Below are positions 59,513 to 64,000 of a stretch of 64,000 bases of DNA, one piece after another. A program made the position numbers and the translations under genes. Position 1 is the stretch's first letter, and each line of letters opens with the position of its first letter. The notes beneath the pieces were generated by a model. That model was not told where the DNA came from, searched no databases, and worked only from the letters and a program-made list of their open reading frames with translations. Source of the stretch: Prostheceraeus crozeri (taxonomy: Eukaryota; Platyhelminthes; Polycladida; Euryleptidae); the NCBI GenBank assembly GCA_907163375.1, contig CAJQUW010005567.1:62001-126000 (forward strand), given 5' to 3'.

Positions 59513-59808
59513 GGCGAATACTGTCGAGGAAGTTCTTATTGAAGCATCTACGCCTTTGAAAGATTGTAAAAGAGATGAATTTTTTGGTTTATCATCATCA
59601 CTCATCCTTGAACTTTCTTTCCAACTGATTCAATTCATCCTAGAAAATACGAAAATATGTATAAAGGCTCTCCTGTAGTCAGTGATTATTAGAATTTCAC
59701 CAACTAAAGAAATCGCATCATTTCGGCGCACTGTTGTTGCATCTTGAGTGAGATTGAAACCGTTGGAAATGCGGTGTCATGCTCTTATATGAATATTTTG
59801 TTTTGCAG

Positions 59809-59928
59809 ATCACAAGTCAGCATCCGTACATTGAACGTTTCGTTGGTGAGCCGTATTCGTACCTTGTCAACATTAATGACGAAAATGACGTCAGAGACAC
59901 TTTGAAGCGCATTCTCAAACTGCCGAAG
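59809..59928 (+). CDS. MGAT5: MGAT5-like exon f
   Basis: The acceptor is TATTTTGTTTTGCAG ending at 59808 and the donor is GTGAGA at 59929. Its 40 codons are in phase 0: ITSQHPYIERFVGEPYSYLV, then NINDENDVRDTLKRILKLPK, matching the vertebrate L-T-S-Q-H-P-Y-A-E-V-F-I-G block and the following D-x-N-N-x-E-E-V stretch. The next expected segment (P-Y-x-P-Y-E-F-T) was not found convincingly before 64000, so the last exon(s) lie beyond the window. Confidence 0.92.
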
Positions 59929-60660
59929 GTGAGAATTCTTCTGCAGGTCCTACTTCTCCCTATGAAGTTGCTTAAAAATGGTCATCTCAATCAGGATTCT
60001 TTAAAGGGTCCTGAATGAATGAGTTTGACTAGACGTTGCTAAAGACGAGACCTGCACGGAGAAAATAGTCGAAGATCCGACTGTTTTCGGCTGAACCAAC
60101 ACGAGTCCCCATTCTGCCAGAAAACAAAGGAATTCTTAACACGTTGAGGTGTCGATGCTGTCTGGCAGTCATCATGGCTTAGACTTACTCATCAGATTTA
60201 AAGTTGGGGTGATAGGTGTCTCTTTGACTGACTCGAATGAGAAATGATGAAAATCAAGTTTTCAGATGAGTATGTTGTTGTGGATTATTTCCATCGAAAT
60301 TTTTCGTTCAATCTCTCAATAAGAGTTCTTCACCAAGATCAGATAGTCTCTAATACCATTGTGGCAATGTGATTGAATATGGTAGAGTTCATGTAGCTAA
60401 ATGAATGTCCCGTTCTGCTGAATGCTCTCATGATAGTGTTTTCGAACAAAATTTGATAGATTTCCGTGAAAACGTGACTAAATTTCTATTTAGGTTGTGC
60501 GCCATTGGTGTGAGATTTGTGAAGATCAAAAAAATTGACGAATATCAATGAAATTTAATTGTCCATAAAAATGTTCATTATTTCGGCATGCGCCTCAATC
60601 ATGAACTATGAAAAGAAAGAGTAGAAAGTAAGCAAAGATTAAAGTTCAAGTGCAAAAGCT
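59929..60660. other. Intron sequence after exon f
   Basis: Starts with the donor GTGAGA. No recognised element and no convincing next exon. Confidence 0.5.
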
Positions 60661-60662
60661 TT

Positions 60663-61866
60663 CATGGATGTAAAGTGCTTGGAAATGCATGAGAGACCAC
60701 ATAGAAATATTTCAAGATCATAGATGTCAAAATGCTTGGAAATGCATGAAAGACCACATAGAAATATTTCAAGATCATAGATGTCAAAATGCTTGGAAAT
60801 GCATGAAAGACCACATAGAAATATTTCAAGATCATAGATGTCAAAGTGCTTGGAAATGCATGAAAGACCACATAGAAATATTTCAAGATCATAGATGCGA
60901 AAGTGCTTGGAAATGCATGAAAGACCACATAGAAATATTTCAAGATCATGGATGTAAAGTGCTTGGAAATGCATGAAAGACCACAGAAATATTTCAAGAT
61001 CATGGATGTAAAGTGCTTGGAAATGCATGAAAGAGCACATAGAAATATTTCAAGATCATAGATGTCAAAGTGCTTGGAAATGCATGAAAGACCACATAGA
61101 AATATTTCAAGATCATAGATGTCAAGTGCTTGGAAATGCATGAAAGACCACATAGAAATATTTCAAGATCATAGATGTCAAAGTGCTTGGAAATGCATGA
61201 AAGACCACATAGAAATATTTCAAGATCATAGATGCGAAAGTGCTTGGAAATGCATGAAAGACCACATAGAAATATTTCAAGATCATAGATGTCAAAGTGC
61301 TTGGAAATGCATGAAAGACCACATAGAAATATTTCAAGATCATAGATGTCAAAGTGCTTGGAAATGCATGAAAGAGCACATAGAAATATTTCAAGATCAT
61401 AGATGTCAAAGTGCTTGGAAATGCATGAAAGACCACATAGAAATATTTCAAGATCATGGATGTAAAGTGCTTGGAAATGCATGAAAGAGCACATAGAAAT
61501 ATTTCAAGATCATAGATGTCAAAGTGCTTGGAAATGCATGAAAGACCACATAGAAATATTTCAAGATCATAGATGTCAAAGTGCTTGGAAATGCATGAAA
61601 GACCACATAGAAATATTTCAAGATCATAGATGTCAAAGTGCTTGGAAATGCATGAAAGACCACATAGAAATATTTCAAGATCATAGATGTCAAAGTGCTT
61701 GGAAATGCATGAAAGACCACATAGAAATATTTCAAGATCATAGATGTCAAAGTGCTTGGAAATGCATGAAAGACCACATAGAAATATTTCAAGATCATAG
61801 ATGTGAAAGTGCTTGGAAATGCATGAAAGACCGCATAGAAATATTTCAAGATCATAGACGTGAAAC
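60663..61866. repeat. 57-bp satellite array, about 21 copies
   Basis: Unit CATAGATGTCAAAGTGCTTG, then GAAATGCATGAAAGACCACA and TAGAAATATTTCAAGAT. Variants: AGATGTC/AGATGCG/GGATGTA and GACCAC/GAGCAC. One copy near 60985 lacks a TAGA-type block and one near 61122 lacks three bases. Since 57 is 19 codons, one plus-strand frame (KDHIEIFQDHRCQSAWKCM) and minus-strand frames stay open. These have no start context, splice sites or conservation that I can see. Confidence 0.97.
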
Positions 61867-61924
61867 AGACCGCTTGAGCAAATTGTTTGTTGATTTCTGG
61901 GCTTAGTTGCTGGATATTGTTCAT

Positions 61925-62640
61925 TTCAAGCTTTTTCCTATGTGTGGAATCAACAAAACCAGCTGTTAGAACTGAAAAGGAAATGTCAGTAAACGATGGG
62001 GTGGAAATGAAATGAATGGGTAAGATGACGGAACACAGACGATGACAACTTCAGATGCTCTATTATTCTAGAAAATAAAGTTCGATGAATTTCATCAACA
62101 TTAAAATGATCACAATGAATGCAATCAACACGATGAACAACATTCTTTTCATAACATAAATTTTTCCCTCCGCAAATGCTTCTGTTGTCACATTTAATCT
62201 GATTGTTAGGCTTGAGACGTCTCCTTAGCGGCTTCTGATTTATCCAGGAGATATGGATATTCTTGAGAGCTTTTGCACTTGAATTTTGTATTGTAGCTTT
62301 TCTTTCTTTTCATAGATCATGATTGAGACGCATGCCGAAATAATGAACATTTTTATTGATGATAAACTTTTATTGGTGTTCGTCAATTTCTTGATCTTAA
62401 CTTGATCTCCTATTTCATTGCATCATACACGCTAATGGCTGTCGCTGCGCTTAAAATGCCAAAATTTCTGAACGTGCTCAACAAACGGACATTTTTTTAT
62501 TTTTCATCACATTTTTGATAGATAATGAATGACCTTTAGCCATATATGTCTGATAATTATCATCTATAATAGCAAATTCGTCAATTAAATTGGTCTGCTG
62601 AAGTATTTCAACTGAAGTAGTATCAACAATTTTTAGTCAC
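61925..62640. other. Intron sequence without recognisable features
   Basis: AT-rich, no repeats paired within the window and no supported frame. Confidence 0.5.
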
Positions 62641-62644
62641 ACAT

Positions 62645-62843
62645 TGCGGTCTCCGTGGCACAGTGGCTAAGTGCGTGGCCTAGCGATCTTTCGGTCCAGA
62701 GGTCGAGCCACGAAAGTGTCACTGGAAGTCGGTAGGAAAGGCATCCAGACTAAAAGTACCACACCGCCAGATCAAAGTCTGACTACGTCAGCACCGTATA
62801 AGCCCTCAGCATGGGAGTAGTGACGATAAACCATTCATCATCA
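62645..62843 (+). mobile_element. tRNA-derived SINE, copy 2, interrupted in its tail
   Basis: CTCCGTGGCACAGTGGCTAA is a good A box, and GGTCCAGAGGTCGAGCCAC sits where the B box belongs. The body GGAAGTCGGTAGGAAAGGCA, then AAGTCTGACTACGTCAGCAC, matches the copy at 16709. The tail consists of TCATCATC and is split by the element at 62844-63639. Confidence 0.8.
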
Positions 62844-63639
62844 TTAGGGCAACCCACATTCAACCTAAAGACTGATAAAATTTAACTTTATTCCCTCCTT
62901 ATTTTTAACCTTATTCAACTTTATCAGAAACACACAAAGCGTATCATTAAAATAAATTTCAGCATAGCAAACAAATTTTATAGGAAAATATATGTTAGTA
63001 TAAGATTGGTTCAACGAAGATTCATGCATAACATCAAGTATTTTCCTACATTTTCGGGCAGAAAATTACGACCATTGGTTAAAGTTTTCTTTTGGATTGA
63101 GAAACTCCTCTCCACTGTTGCTGAAGTTGCTTGAGCGTTCTGTAGCTTAGTATAACAGCTCGGCGAAATATCATGACGAGAACAAGCAATAATGGGCGGT
63201 ATGTCACATTTTTCAATCTTCTTTATTAAATATAAATACTCTTTTAAATTACAAGGATCTTCAGCAAAACATAAATTGTTAAAATCCTCGTTCTCCCGTT
63301 TAATGGTATAGGCAGTTGATTCCGACTTTTGTAGGAGATCAATCAAAGGCGAATAACAGCTTTTGATAGTCACCAAATTATTCGTCAATGTTTCACAATT
63401 AATAGCTCATCTCACGTTTCGCACCAATAATCCATCTCTGGTAAATTCATTGACGATTCTTCGAACATCAGGAAGATGGTCGCAATAATACATTGAAGCC
63501 TTTAGCCAAGTTCCCCGACGAGAAACTATAGGTTCAGGAGTGAACCGATATCTAACACAGCAAGAGATTTTTAACTTTATTTAACCTTATGAGAGCATGC
63601 TTAACTTTATTAAACTTTATTTAACATGGGTTGCCCTAG
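62844..63639 (-). mobile_element. hAT-type DNA transposon remnant, 796 bp
   Basis: The ends TTAGGGCAACCCACATT and, inverted, CTAGGGCAACCCATGTT are short inverted repeats. TCATCATCA lies on both sides (62835-62843 and 63640-63648), giving the 8-bp duplication usual for hAT, though in simple sequence. Subterminal TTTAACTTTATT words repeat at both ends. Inside is a truncated hAT transposase C-terminus (63011-63388). An internally deleted copy. Confidence 0.75.
63011..63388 (-). pseudogene. hAT transposase C-terminal dimerisation domain
   Basis: 125 codons on the minus strand. Residues 81-123 read KLQNAQATSATVERSFSIQK and then LTNGRNFLPENVGKYLMLCM, the conserved A-T-x-E-R-x-F-S ... R-x-x-L-x-x-E-N-V block of the hAT dimerisation domain. 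The catalytic DDE part and BED finger are absent. It lies inside the short 62844-63639 element, so the protein could at most act as a fragment. Confidence 0.75.
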
Positions 63640-63704
63640 TCATCATCAATGATTGGTCTGATTTCTCCTTTTCCGCTTGTAATAATTTTGAATATAGAGA
63701 AGAA

Positions 63705-63775
63705 TTTTAGTTATGGAAGTCCGACTATGTCAGCACCGTCCAAGCCCCAAGTGTGGGGAGTAGTGACGGTAAAGC
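63705..63775 (+). mobile_element. SINE fragment, copy 3
   Basis: GGAAGTCCGACTATGTCAGC, then ACCGTCCAAGCCCCAAG and AGTAGTGACGGTAAA, match the 3' half of the SINEs at 16709 and 62645. The promoter half is missing. Confidence 0.65.
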
Positions 63776-64000
63776 TTCAATCACAAGTAGCAGATAGTTT
63801 TAAAAAATTAATTACAATGCTCTTTAGATCAAATGAACATCTTTTTAGATTTTGCAATTAACAAAGACACAATGTCCCTCAATAATTGCTTTTTTTGGTG
63901 CTGTTAAGTGGGAAACAAGCAAACTTGTCAACATGCTTAAAGGAATTATGACCTCCCAATTCTTTCATCAGATATCAATGTTGAAATCTTTGCAAATAAT

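Larger units (their letters stand above)
2914..59928 (+). other. MGAT5: MGAT5-like gene span, partial (six exons)
   Basis: Six exons on the + strand join without a phase break: 347, 272, 143, 150, 147 and 120 bp, total 1179 bp or 393 codons. The encoded protein follows the order of conserved blocks of alpha-1,6-mannosylglycoprotein 6-beta-N-acetylglucosaminyltransferase (GT18). From family knowledge this is a Golgi type II membrane enzyme that transfers GlcNAc from UDP-GlcNAc in beta-1,6 linkage to the alpha-1,6 mannose of N-glycans. Vertebrate members are about 740 residues, so roughly the N-terminal third and the C-terminus are missing. Introns are 26,858, 9,037, 18,270, 58 and 1,613 bp. 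Every donor is GTGAG or GTAAG and every acceptor ends in AG. I cannot separate MGAT5 from MGAT5B, and no promoter or polyadenylation site of this gene is in the window. Confidence 0.9.

Noticed and set aside
59943-59975. CAG followed by a frame reading PTSPYEVA, resembling the next MGAT5 block (P-Y-x-P-Y-E-F-T)
   Set aside because: It lies 15 bp after the donor at 59929, too close for an intron, and the frame stops immediately.
60639-61924. Overlapping repeat proteins on both strands (KDHIEIFQDHRCQ and ILKYFYVVFHAFPS types)
   Set aside because: Generated by the 57-bp array; open on both strands at once, which real genes rarely are.

Overview
This is an AT-rich, repeat-dense piece of an invertebrate animal genome. 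The one host gene I can recognise is a fragmentary MGAT5-type N-acetylglucosaminyltransferase (glycosyltransferase family 18) on the + strand. Six consecutive exons fit together in frame with GT-AG splice sites: 2914-3260, 30119-30390, 39428-39570, 57841-57990, 58049-58195 and 59809-59928. They give 393 codons of the catalytic domain. The 5' exons (cytoplasmic tail, membrane anchor, stem) and the last exon(s) lie outside the window. Intron lengths run from 58 bp to about 26.9 kb, so almost everything else here is intron that has filled with mobile elements and satellites. The phylum cannot be fixed from this window. Penelope-like elements, a CR1/L2-like LINE, hAT, tRNA-derived SINEs and MGAT5 together fit an invertebrate metazoan and exclude a bacterium, fungus or plant.

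Layout. 1-1293: 45-bp satellite. 1770-2200 and 5540-7423: related old elements, the second split by a 1.5-kb CAGGGTGTCC element (5651-7170). 2914-3260: MGAT5 exon, followed at once by a second, unrelated 45-bp array. 7914 to about 11390: nearly complete LINE on the minus strand with one frameshift. 13721-14757: 35-bp satellite. 16709-16895: SINE. 18084-21047: a 3-kb DNA transposon with about 638-bp terminal inverted repeats and an intact 504-codon ORF. 23545-24330: Penelope-like fragment. 24733-25767 and 30722-32817: a repeated element, the second locus a 2-kb palindrome. 26784-27037: two adjacent palindromes. 28030-29439: element with about 235-bp inverted repeats. 30119-30390: exon. 33050-33540: decayed reverse transcriptase. 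33765-37385: second CAGGGTGTCC element, carrying an inner element with ATTAATG arrays. 37590-39275: two Penelope-like fragments head to head. 39428-39570: exon. 39886-43160: 25-bp minisatellite of about 130 copies. 44750-45400: dead LINE. 47100-47770, 49684-50830, 51975-52893 and 54269-54670: foldback or repeat-flanked elements. 56640-57290: LINE tail. 57841-59928: three exons. 60663-61866: 57-bp satellite. 62645-63639: SINE interrupted by an hAT remnant.

The parts do not form an operon or pathway. This is one glycosylation gene whose introns have been colonised in nested layers. Several target-site duplications are still readable: AATGTA, AACCGC, ACC and TCATCATC. They define transposon boundaries and two insertion-into-repeat events. 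The best candidates for undescribed biology are the 18084-21047 transposon, the CAGGGTGTCC family with 6-bp target duplications, and the hammerhead-like motifs at the Penelope-like 3' ends.
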